DNA of 16,214 nucleotides from an uncultured Clostridium sp. (GTDB lineage: Bacteria; Bacillota_A; Clostridia; TANB77; CAG-508), in NCBI GenBank assembly GCA_947382445.1, contig CANCZH010000038.1, positions 1-16,214 of the forward strand, given 5' to 3'. The notes beneath the pieces were generated by a model, which was not told where the DNA came from, did not search any database, and saw only the letters and a program-made list of their open reading frames with translations. Shown here one piece after another: positions 1 through 6,541 of the stretch. The first letter of the stretch is position 1. Each line of letters begins with the position of its first letter. The translations under genes and the position numbers were made by a program.

Positions 1-224
1 ATTGTTTCAACTAATGCTTCTTGAATTATTCCTTCTTTTATATTTAATGTTAATTTGCATGCACCTTGTTGTGGAGCACACCAACCAATACCATGTGTAA
101 ATCCTGAAATATCTTTTATATCTTTAGCTTTTACCCATTTTCCTTCTTCAGGTATTGGAGCTGGTCCGTGGTCAACCCCTTTTGCTACTGTACACATATT
201 TTCTAGTTCTTGTGTATAAATCAT
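1..224 (-). CDS. NifU/IscU-like iron-sulfur cluster scaffold protein, N-terminal part (cut by window edge)
   Basis: The first 74 codons of a gene running off the left edge. The visible protein begins MIYTQELENMCTVAKGVDHG and contains a GIGWCAPQQGACKL segment around residues 49-62, with two cysteines. This matches, from memory, clostridial proteins annotated as Fe-S cluster assembly scaffold (NifU N-terminal-like), which are usually followed by a 'GGGtGRT' protein; that neighbour would lie outside the window. The start is fixed by an AGGAGG six bases upstream of the ATG. A promoter lies just upstream (see 267-295), so the gene appears to start its own transcript. The assignment rests on recognition of the N-terminus only; the downstream catalytic or scaffold Cys residues cannot be seen. 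A cysteine desulfurase gene is in the same window but about 7 kb away, so no operon link is visible. Confidence 0.62.
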   Translation of the reverse strand, partial: MIYTQELENMCTVAKGVDHGPAPIPEEGKWVKAKDIKDISGFTHGIGWCAPQQGACKLTLNIKEGIIQEALVET

Positions 225-266
225 ACTTTACCTCCTACATTTTTAATTGTAATCTTTGACGAAGTT

Positions 267-295
267 ATTCTATCACATTTCTTTTTACCTTGCAA
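267..295 (-). promoter_or_regulatory. Predicted sigma-A promoter of the NifU-like gene
   Basis: On the minus strand, TTGCAA (295-290), a 17-base spacer and TAGAAT (272-267), with TG one base before the -10 hexamer (extended -10). It lies 43 bases upstream of the ATG at 224. The same 15-base -10 region occurs at the glmU promoter (12106-12120). Confidence 0.65.
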
Positions 296-313
296 GTAGC
301 AGTCAAGCTTTAT

Positions 314-615
314 TTTTAAAGTGTCAATTTGAATAAAGAATTGTGACACAAAACAAAAATATATTGTAACTAAAAAAAGCAGATAAAAAAATTAATTTTT
401 GAAAATGCGATAGGAAACTTTTAAACATTTCTTAAAAAAATTGACTGAGGGTGCAAAAATCTTGTTTTTGGAGAGTCTCAGTCAATTTTTTTTAGAAATG
501 ATAAAAGTTGTATTAAGTCTTTGAAAAAATTAATTTTTTTATCTGCTTTTTTTAATTATAGTAAAATTAAATTATTTTTGTGTCAAAATTTTTTGTCCAA
601 ATTGACACTTTAAAA
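314..615. repeat. ~300-bp imperfect palindrome, MITE-like element
   Basis: The two halves of this interval are reverse complements over nearly their whole length. The outer 36 bases (318-353 against 611-576) match at 32 positions; a further block of about 29 bases (372-400 against 558-530) is identical, and the arms close on a TTGACTGAG/CTCAGTCAA stem (441-449, 477-485) around a loop with its own CAAAAA/TTTTTG hairpin. There is no coding potential. A TTTAAA hexamer borders both ends (315-320, 609-614); because it is self-complementary it may be part of the inverted repeat, a 6-bp target duplication, or hide a TA duplication. Long terminal inverted repeats without a gene are the hallmark of a miniature inverted-repeat transposable element. 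It starts 18 bases beyond the greA stop, and the central hairpin with flanking A- and T-runs could end transcription on either strand. It fills most of the 408-base gap between genes. Confidence 0.75.
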
Positions 616-632
616 CTCTAATTTACATTCAA

Positions 633-1112
633 TTATTTTTTTATAGCTAAAATTTTATATTTCATAACACCTGCTGGAGCAGCAACTTCAACAGTCTCAC
701 CTTTTTTAGCACCTAATAATGCGACACCCATAGGTGACTCATTAGAAATTTTATTTTGGGCCAAATCAACTTCAGTTGAACCAACAATTGTATATACTAA
801 ATCTTCATCAAATTCCTCATCATGTATAGTAACAATATTTCCAACTTGAACAGTTTTAGTATCAATTTCAGATTCATCTATAATTCTAGCATATCTAATT
901 TTATTTTCTAATTCAGCAATTTTAGTTTCATTACTTGCTTGTGCACTTTTTGCTTCATCATACTCTGAATTTTCTGATAAATCGCCAAAACCTAAAGCAA
1001 CTTTAATACGTTCAGCAATTTCAGTTCTCTTTTCTGTTTTTAAATAATCTAATTCTTTTTCTAGGTTATCATACCCTTCTTGTGTTAATAATATTTCTCT
1101 ATTTTCCTCCAT
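633..1112 (-). CDS. greA: Transcription elongation factor GreA
   Basis: GreA rescues backtracked RNA polymerase by entering the secondary channel and stimulating cleavage of the nascent RNA 3' end. The 159-residue length is standard. Residues 1-78 form the antiparallel coiled coil, with the acidic tip motif FGDLSENSEYDEAKSAQ at 42-58; D44 and E47 match the tip acids that coordinate the catalytic Mg2+. Residues 80-159 are the FKBP-like C-terminal domain, ending in the typical SPMGVALLGAKKGETVEV region. The ATG has GAGGAG upstream with 8-9 bases spacing. A strong promoter overlaps the end of the preceding gene, so greA is probably transcribed alone, and the MITE-like palindrome just downstream may serve as its terminator. 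No odd residues were seen. Confidence 0.97.
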   Translation of the reverse strand: MEENREILLTQEGYDNLEKELDYLKTEKRTEIAERIKVALGFGDLSENSEYDEAKSAQASNETKIAELENKIRYARIIDESEIDTKTVQVGNIVTIHDEEFDEDLVYTIVGSTEVDLAQNKISNESPMGVALLGAKKGETVEVAAPAGVMKYKILAIKK

Positions 1113-1151
1113 AATATCAAGCTCCTCTCTATTTGCTAATTAACGCAATCT

Positions 1152-1180
1152 ATAATAGTACTAAACTTAAAATTTGTCAA
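1152..1180 (-). promoter_or_regulatory. Predicted sigma-A promoter of greA
   Basis: TTGACA (1180-1175), 17-base spacer, TATTAT (1157-1152) on the minus strand, 39 bases upstream of the greA ATG. The -35 hexamer contains the TGA stop codon of the preceding gene (1179-1177). Confidence 0.8.
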
Positions 1181-2103
1181 GCATATAGTAATAAATTTTT
1201 TATTTGATTAAATGGCATTTTTCCATTACACCCTATAAAATACTTTATAGAAACATTATCTTTTTTTAATATTTTTCTAACATCTTTAAAAGATGTTTTA
1301 TAATACAATAAACTTTCATAAAATATTTCTTGATTATATCTTTTATTCTCATTAAATAATTGTAAGTATTTTGCTGGCATATTCAATTTATAAAATACAA
1401 TTGTACTAACATTATTACTTTCAAATTTTTCTTTTGTAAATTGAACCACTGTTGCTCCCTTTTTAAAATTACATTTCTTAATCTGTTCTAAAGAAAAATC
1501 AAAATTTAAAATTATATCAGAATATTTGCATGTCTTTAATTTATTAGTAGATACATTTATCATATTCCCATACTCATTAAATAATAAATTTTCAATATGT
1601 TTAAATTTATCTAAATCTTCAGTAACAATATTTAAAATCTTACATTCATTTGCCAGTAATTTAATATTTTCAATATTTATCTCAGAGTTTTCATTACTTA
1701 AAATAGTTATTTCCATATCACTTATTTTTTTATTTTTAATATAAGCAATTTTACAAACAAAATCATAGCATAAAAATTTATATAACCATCTGCCATTTAA
1801 AATATTATAATCAATATTTTCTAAAATATTAATAAATTTGTTATTTTCCATTAATAAATTAGAAAGAACAACATCCTTAGAATTTATAATTGATAGCTTA
1901 TTTTTTAAATTACTTATCATTCTTTTATTAATTTCATTTTCTTTTAAACAACAAAGGGTTATTTTATTCTTATTAACTTTAACATACCCCAAAAATTTCA
2001 AAACTGTATATACTAATTTTCTAATCCAATCTGGGAATTTATCATTTAAAATTTCCAAATATGAATCAATATAATCTATATAAATAATATTTTCATTTTG
2101 CAT
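1177..2103 (-). CDS. Conserved-looking protein of unknown function, Rossmann-like C-terminal half
   Basis: A 308-residue soluble protein that I do not recognise with certainty. It is very rich in Asn, Lys and Ile, has no signal peptide or membrane segment, and carries a Cys pair (ITLCCLK, about residues 48-54). From about residue 100 (NGRWLYKFLCYDFV) the sequence changes to alternating strands and helices: EITILSNENS, CKILNIVTED, NMINVSTNKL, KYSDIILNFDFS, ATVVQFTKE. That order resembles a nucleotide-binding Rossmann domain as in dehydrogenase or reductase C-terminal halves, but I cannot see a GxGxxG loop, so this is inference only. The ATG at 2103 has AAGGTG seven bases upstream, but that Shine-Dalgarno lies in the 3' arm of the hairpin behind aspS. 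No good promoter of its own was found, so it probably depends on read-through from aspS. It ends at a TGA inside the greA -35 box. Confidence 0.8.
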   Translation of the reverse strand: MQNENIIYIDYIDSYLEILNDKFPDWIRKLVYTVLKFLGYVKVNKNKITLCCLKENEINKRMISNLKNKLSIINSKDVVLSNLLMENNKFINILENIDYNILNGRWLYKFLCYDFVCKIAYIKNKKISDMEITILSNENSEINIENIKLLANECKILNIVTEDLDKFKHIENLLFNEYGNMINVSTNKLKTCKYSDIILNFDFSLEQIKKCNFKKGATVVQFTKEKFESNNVSTIVFYKLNMPAKYLQLFNENKRYNQEIFYESLLYYKTSFKDVRKILKKDNVSIKYFIGCNGKMPFNQIKNLLLYA

Positions 2104-2140
2104 AAAAAATCACCTTCATAATTTCTATGAAAGTGATTTT
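2104..2140 (-). terminator. Hairpin terminator after aspS, overlapping the next gene's RBS
   Basis: On the minus strand a 15-bp stem (2140-2126 with 2120-2106, one U-G pair) and 5-base loop is followed by six U residues that run directly into the ATG at 2103. It begins nine bases after the aspS stop. The 3' arm contains AAGGTG (2116-2111), the only ribosome binding site for the downstream gene. Confidence 0.8.
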
Positions 2141-2148
2141 ATTTTATT

Positions 2149-3909
2149 CTATTTTTTCTCATTAATTTTTATATGAATTTCATCTAATTGTTTTTGAGTA
2201 ATATTGGATGGAGCACCCATAAGCAAATCTTGAGCTTTTGCATTCATTGGGAATGCTTGAATTTCTCTAATAGTTTCTTCCCCTGCAAGAAGCATTATAA
2301 TTCTATCAATTCCAGGTGCCATACCTGCATGTGGTGGAGCTCCATAATGAAATGCATTATATAAAGCTGAAAATTTCTGTAAAATTACCTCTTCTTCATA
2401 TCCAGCAATTTCAAATGCTTTTATCATAATTTCTGGTGAATGATTTCTAACAGCCCCTGAAGCAAGTTCTATACCATTTCCAACAATATCATATTGGTAT
2501 GCCAAAATATCTAGTGGATCTTTTGTTTCTAATGCTTCCATTCCCCCTTGAGGCATAGAAAATGGGTTATGACAAAATTCTATTTTGCCATTGTCAACTC
2601 TTTCATACATTGGGAAATCAACTATCCAACAGAATTTATAAGTAGAATCATCAATTAAACCTAATCTCTTTCCTAATTCTTCTCTTATTTGACCAGCAAG
2701 TTTCTCTACAATAAATTCATGTTCAGCAATAAAGAATATTGCATCACCTGCATTAGTATTAGTTCTTTTTAACATTTCTTCTCTTGACTCATCATCAATA
2801 AATTTAGCAATTGGTCCTTGAAGTGTTCTATCATCATTTACTTTAAGCCATGCTAAACCTTTAGCTTTACATTCATTAATAGCAAAATCAGTCATTCCCT
2901 CAAATAATGTTCTAGGTTGACTTCCTCCTTGTGGAACAGAAATAATTCTAACAATTTTTCCATTAAATACTTTTAAATCAATTTTTTCAAAAATATCTGT
3001 TACATCTTGGATTATTAATGGATTTCTTAAATCTGGTTTATCACTACCATATTTAAGCATAGCTTCTTTATAAGGAATACGTGGAAATGGGTATTCAGCA
3101 ATTTTCTTATTTGAAAATTCTTTAAATACATTATAAATAACATCTTCCATAACTTCAAAAACATCTTCTTGTGTAGCAAAAGCCATTTCCATATCTAATT
3201 GATAAAACTCACCTGGTGTTCTATCAGCTCTAGCATCTTCGTCTCTAAAACATGGTGCAATTTGAAAATATTTATCTATTCCTGAAACCATTAATAATTG
3301 TTTAAATTGTTGTGGTGCTTGTGGAAGCGCATAAAATTTTCCAGGATAAATTCTACTTGGAACTAAATAATCTCTAGCTCCCTCTGGTGAAGAACTTGTA
3401 AGGATTGGTGTTTGAACTTCTAGGAAATCCTTTTTAATCATTTGCTCTCTCATAAATTGAATAACTTTTGATCTTAAAATTAAATTATTTTTTAGTTTTT
3501 CATTTCTTAAATCTAAAAATCTGTATTGTAATCTTAAATCTTCACGAACATCTCTACTAGATTCAATTTCAAAAGGTAATGGCTTAGTTCTCTTTCCTAA
3601 TATATCAATTTTTTCTGCAAACAATTCAACTAATCCTGTGTCTAATTTTTCATTAACTGTCTCTGAATCTCTTAATCTAACTGTTCCCTCTACTGAAATT
3701 GTAGATTCTACTGGAACTTTAGAAAGTGTTTCAACTAATTGATCATCACCTGATGCAACAACTTGAGTAATTCCATATTGGTCACGCAAATCAACAAAAA
3801 TTACTCCTCCTAAATCTCTAATGGTCTGTACCCATCCTGCAAGTTTAATGTGTTCACCAACATTTTTCTCTCGAATTTCATTACAAGTATAAGTTCTATA
3901 CTCTCTCAT
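2149..3909 (-). CDS. aspS: Aspartyl-tRNA synthetase, bacterial type
   Basis: Class II synthetase charging tRNA with aspartate in the cytoplasm; 586 residues, normal for the bacterial type. Residues 1-105 are the OB-fold anticodon-binding domain (GWVQTIRDLGGVIFVDLRD at 25-43). Class II motif 1 is around 160-185 and motif 2 is FRDEDARADRTPGEFYQ at 221-237. A GAD insertion domain follows, and motif 3 is near the C-terminus (GMAPGIDRIIMLLAGEE). The start at 3909 is set by AGGAGGG just upstream. A reading frame open for 40 more codons only translates the T-box terminator region and is not protein. At the two OB-fold positions tied by published Pseudomonas work to tRNA-Asn recognition, this protein has Leu33 (as in discriminating E. 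coli AspRS) and Glu83 (E. coli Lys81), so its specificity cannot be settled from sequence. Expression is controlled by the T-box leader, whose specifier is AAC. Confidence 0.97.
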   Translation of the reverse strand: MREYRTYTCNEIREKNVGEHIKLAGWVQTIRDLGGVIFVDLRDQYGITQVVASGDDQLVETLSKVPVESTISVEGTVRLRDSETVNEKLDTGLVELFAEKIDILGKRTKPLPFEIESSRDVREDLRLQYRFLDLRNEKLKNNLILRSKVIQFMREQMIKKDFLEVQTPILTSSSPEGARDYLVPSRIYPGKFYALPQAPQQFKQLLMVSGIDKYFQIAPCFRDEDARADRTPGEFYQLDMEMAFATQEDVFEVMEDVIYNVFKEFSNKKIAEYPFPRIPYKEAMLKYGSDKPDLRNPLIIQDVTDIFEKIDLKVFNGKIVRIISVPQGGSQPRTLFEGMTDFAINECKAKGLAWLKVNDDRTLQGPIAKFIDDESREEMLKRTNTNAGDAIFFIAEHEFIVEKLAGQIREELGKRLGLIDDSTYKFCWIVDFPMYERVDNGKIEFCHNPFSMPQGGMEALETKDPLDILAYQYDIVGNGIELASGAVRNHSPEIMIKAFEIAGYEEEVILQKFSALYNAFHYGAPPHAGMAPGIDRIIMLLAGEETIREIQAFPMNAKAQDLLMGAPSNITQKQLDEIHIKINEKK

Positions 3910-3944
3910 AAATTTTCCCTCCTTTTTATCACATTCAGGAACAC

Positions 3945-3982
3945 AAAAAGAGCCTGCGTCCCCGACAAGGGACGAAAGCTCT
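3945..3982 (-). terminator. T-box-controlled intrinsic terminator
   Basis: On the minus strand AGAGC (3982-3978) pairs with GCTCT near 3953-3949 and GTCCC with GGGAC around a short loop, followed by TTTTT. It competes with the antiterminator containing the T-box sequence and lies 36 bases upstream of the aspS ATG. Confidence 0.88.
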
Positions 3983-4157
3983 AAATTACTACTTCCGTGG
4001 TACCACCCTAATTGGATTAAAAATCCCACTTATTTTTAATAGCTCTGATATGTTTCATAATTGCTTCAATCTGAATTGCTTTCAGCCGCTGACAATTCTC
4101 TCTTTTAGACTTTCTATCACAATTACTTTGTATCTTCAACGCTTTTATTTACATGTA
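3945..4157 (-). promoter_or_regulatory. T-box riboswitch leader of aspS (specifier AAC)
   Basis: The transcript leader has all hallmarks of a T-box, which senses uncharged tRNA and permits read-through. Stem I contains the AGTA loop-E motif (5' strand around 4126-4123) and GATA/TATC and AATTG/CAATT pairings either side of the specifier loop. An AGAGAG distal segment and the GTGGG segment of the linker region are also visible. The antiterminator carries the T-box sequence AGGGTGGTACCACGG (4009-3995), and an intrinsic terminator follows. By alignment with the B. subtilis glyQS leader, the specifier triplet next to the lower stem, followed by a purine, is AAC (4054-4052), an asparagine codon; no GAC or GAU falls in that loop. 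The T-box bulge reads UGGU. Confidence 0.93.
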
Positions 4158-4163
4158 AAATCT

Positions 4164-4192
4164 ATTTTAAACAGTTTTTACAATTTTGTCAA
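4164..4192 (-). promoter_or_regulatory. Predicted sigma-A promoter of the aspS T-box transcript
   Basis: TTGACA (4192-4187), exactly 17 bases, TAAAAT (4169-4164) on the minus strand. The predicted start is near 4157, inside a 12-base palindrome TTTACATGTAAA (4148-4159). The promoter begins 20 bases past the mltG stop. Confidence 0.8.
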
Positions 4193-4211
4193 GTTTTATT
4201 CTAAAATTTAA

Positions 4212-5309
4212 TTAATCATCATATGTATACCATAATCCTTGTTTTTTTAGTTCACTAATTTTTTGTTCATGTTCACTATTTGTTTTTGAAAAATATACTT
4301 TTCCATTTTTATCAGCTACAAAGAAAATTGCACTAGTATCTTTAGGATTTACAACAGCTTTAATTGAAGTACTAGAAACCATACAAATAGGTCCAACAGG
4401 TATCTTTCCAGCCATTGAGGCAGAACGTGTATTGTACGGATTTTTACTAGCAAGTTCTTTGGCTGTTAAATCTCTTTCACTCATATCTATCTTGCAAGCA
4501 TAATATGTTGTAACATCACTTTGAAGTGCCATTTTTCTATTTAATCTATTATAAAAAACTCCTGCAACTTCATCTCTATCTTCATCATTTTTAGCTTCTA
4601 ATTCTACAACAGATGCCAATGATAATAATTCATGAACTGAATATTTGCTATTTTCTATATCATCTTTATAATCTTTCAAAACGCTTTCCATTTTATCAAG
4701 CATTCTTCCAAATATTGTTTTAACATCTTCATCTTTATTTTCTAAAGTATATGTATCTGGATATAAATATCCCTCTAATGCATAATAAATATCTTCATTT
4801 TTAACATCTTCTCCAATAAACCAATATTTCTCAATTAAAGAATCAATATATTCTTCATTTTGTAATAAATTGAATACTTCTTCTTCTGTATTACTAGTTT
4901 TTTCAGCAATTACAGAAGCAATATTTCTCATATTTTTACCTTCTACAAATGTAATTTTAACTGTTTCATCAACAACTTGTCCAGAAGTTAAAATTTTAAT
5001 AATTTCCTCTACTGTCATACTTTTATCTAGCTCATACTTTCCAGCTTGTATTGTAATGTCTTTACTTAATTTACAATAAATTTTAAAAGCATTAGCACTC
5101 TTTATAACTCCTTCTTTCTCTAGTTGAGTAGCTATTCCACTTATTCCACTTCCTCCATTAATTGTAATAACTACTTTTTCACTATTTTGTTGTACTTGTT
5201 CTAATGAAGAATTATAAGTAATATAAGCAATAATTATTCCGCCAGCACAAATCACAAATAACATAACTAATATCAATAAAATCTTCGTTATTCCATTTTC
5301 CTTCTTCAT
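4212..5309 (-). CDS. mltG: Endolytic murein transglycosylase MltG (YceG-like)
   Basis: MltG cleaves nascent glycan strands at the outer face of the membrane and is thought to end their elongation. The 365-residue protein has a basic N-terminus and one membrane anchor (residues 9-31). A LysM-like segment (about 45-110, VVITINGGSGISGIATQLEK) precedes the YceG catalytic domain. The family motif LASVVELEAK at 231-240 places the catalytic Glu at 236 (usually SIVEKE). Other family marks are EGYLYPDTY (179-187), LQSD (262-265) and NPYNT (290-294) with GKIPVGPIC. The start at 5309 follows AGGAGG at 5319-5314, 10 bases after the stop of the upstream gene, so the two genes are probably co-translated. 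An ATG ten codons earlier overlaps the upstream gene and has no ribosome site. No terminator is obvious between mltG and the aspS promoter. Confidence 0.95.
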   Translation of the reverse strand: MKKENGITKILLILVMLFVICAGGIIIAYITYNSSLEQVQQNSEKVVITINGGSGISGIATQLEKEGVIKSANAFKIYCKLSKDITIQAGKYELDKSMTVEEIIKILTSGQVVDETVKITFVEGKNMRNIASVIAEKTSNTEEEVFNLLQNEEYIDSLIEKYWFIGEDVKNEDIYYALEGYLYPDTYTLENKDEDVKTIFGRMLDKMESVLKDYKDDIENSKYSVHELLSLASVVELEAKNDEDRDEVAGVFYNRLNRKMALQSDVTTYYACKIDMSERDLTAKELASKNPYNTRSASMAGKIPVGPICMVSSTSIKAVVNPKDTSAIFFVADKNGKVYFSKTNSEHEQKISELKKQGLWYTYDD

Positions 5310-5319
5310 ATATTCCTCC

Positions 5320-6351
5320 TTATAAAACAATATCAGCAATATTCTTTATTTCTTTATTATCTAAATCTGATCCATTTACAACTATTAAGCATACTCCAAC
5401 ATTATTAATATGTGCTTTTAGTTCTTTTAAAAACTTATAATAATTTTCTTTATTATTAATAGAAGTAATATTTAGTTTAACACCTACTTGCTTAGATTGT
5501 TTTCCAATTTCGTCAACTACATCATTTAATATTTCTTTTTCAATTGATTGTCTATCGTCATATTTAGAAATTTTCTCATTAAAGTTCTTATATGTATAAT
5601 CATTAATTTCTATTATATTAGCATTTTCAATATTAAAATCATTATAATCATTATAAGTTAAATCATATCTTTCTGTTTTTATATTAACTAATTTAGATTT
5701 TTTAACATACCCTAATGCATACTCTTGATTTTGTACTCTAAGCCAGCCATTTTCCATATCTTGAAGTACTGTTAAATTATCACCTTGGCTTAATTCTGCA
5801 ATGTTTTTAGAAATACTAGTCATTTTGTATTTTAAATTAGTATTTTTATTTACAATTGCAGTAACCTTTTTTTCTGATAAATTTTCAATATTTAATCTAT
5901 GTAATTCTTTTAAATAATTTACCTTTATGTTATAAACATCCTCTAATTCTGAAACAGGAAAATAATAAACTCCATTTCTTTCTATAACAGAACCCTTTAT
6001 CTTCTCCCTTATTCCATTTACAAACATATGATTTTGATTTTCAGTAATTTCTAATATTTTATTTTTTGAAATAGAAATATATCTTCTCAAATTACTTTCA
6101 TTTTTTTCAAAATATAGTTCTTGTCCTAAATAATCTCTTACATCACTTTCTGATAAATATATAATGTTATTTTCATCAACATATATTTCATTATTCAATT
6201 CAATATTAATTTTATTTTGAACCGAAACTTCTAATACATCACTATTATCCCTTTTGAAATAAGCTGAATATCTAAAAATATTTAATACAATAAATAATAA
6301 AATTACTACAATAAAAATTTTTTTAATTAAACTATTTTTTTTAAATTTCAT
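5320..6351 (-). CDS. Membrane-anchored stalk/SH3 protein with a degenerate, truncated GH18-like C-terminus
   Basis: A 343-residue envelope protein. Residues 1-11 are basic and 12-27 form one membrane segment. About 45-155 resembles the copper amine oxidase N-like 'stalk' domain (IYVDENNIIYLSESDVRDYLG; VNGIREKIKGSVIERNGVYYFPVSEL). About 163-222 looks like a bacterial SH3 domain (TAIVNKNTNLKYKM, LTVLQDMENGWLRVQ, ALGYVKKSKL). This order is typical of clostridial cell wall proteins that continue into a GH18 glycosidase domain. Here residues 289-343 resemble the middle of GH18 (VGVKLNITSINNKENYYKFLKELKAHI, ending IADIVL). However, the DGxDxDxE strand reads GVKLNITS without the acids, and the protein stops where the family normally continues with MAYD. 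It is likely a non-enzymatic wall or septum protein; its coupling to mltG suggests a partner role. AGGAGA lies upstream of the ATG. Domain names are from memory and the GH18 part is inference. Confidence 0.82.
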   Translation of the reverse strand: MKFKKNSLIKKIFIVVILLFIVLNIFRYSAYFKRDNSDVLEVSVQNKINIELNNEIYVDENNIIYLSESDVRDYLGQELYFEKNESNLRRYISISKNKILEITENQNHMFVNGIREKIKGSVIERNGVYYFPVSELEDVYNIKVNYLKELHRLNIENLSEKKVTAIVNKNTNLKYKMTSISKNIAELSQGDNLTVLQDMENGWLRVQNQEYALGYVKKSKLVNIKTERYDLTYNDYNDFNIENANIIEINDYTYKNFNEKISKYDDRQSIEKEILNDVVDEIGKQSKQVGVKLNITSINNKENYYKFLKELKAHINNVGVCLIVVNGSDLDNKEIKNIADIVL

Positions 6352-6382
6352 TTATAATCTCCTATAATTGCTTCGTTTTTTA

Positions 6383-6391
6383 TTTATATCA
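6383..6391 (-). promoter_or_regulatory. Possible extended -10 promoter for the stalk/SH3-mltG operon
   Basis: Minus-strand TGATATAAA (6391-6383), an extended -10 without a convincing -35, 32 bases upstream of the ATG. Back-to-back with the plus-strand promoter at 6450-6478. Confidence 0.4.
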
Positions 6392-6449
6392 TAAATTATC
6401 TTTTAATTAAATAGAATTTACTAAAAATATTTATTTTTTCAAAAAATGC

Positions 6450-6478
6450 TTTATTTTTAGCCATTTCTATGATATAAT
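6450..6478 (+). promoter_or_regulatory. Predicted extended -10 promoter of the SPFH gene
   Basis: TGATATAAT (6470-6478) is a perfect extended -10; at the expected distance there is only TTTATT (6450-6455) as -35. Confidence 0.7.
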
Positions 6479-6541
6479 GGTAATGTAATTGTGGAAAAAA
6501 ATACAAAAAATGAATATATAAATTTTAAGGAGGAAAAAAAT

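Noticed and set aside
3910..4029. A 40-residue N-terminal extension of AspRS (open frame to 4029)
   Set aside because: It translates the T-box antiterminator and terminator; the family N-terminus and a strong ribosome site are at 3909.
6491..6541. GTG start extending the SPFH protein by 17 residues
   Set aside because: AAGGAGG lies inside that stretch at the right distance for the ATG at 6542, and the extension is hydrophilic before the membrane anchor.
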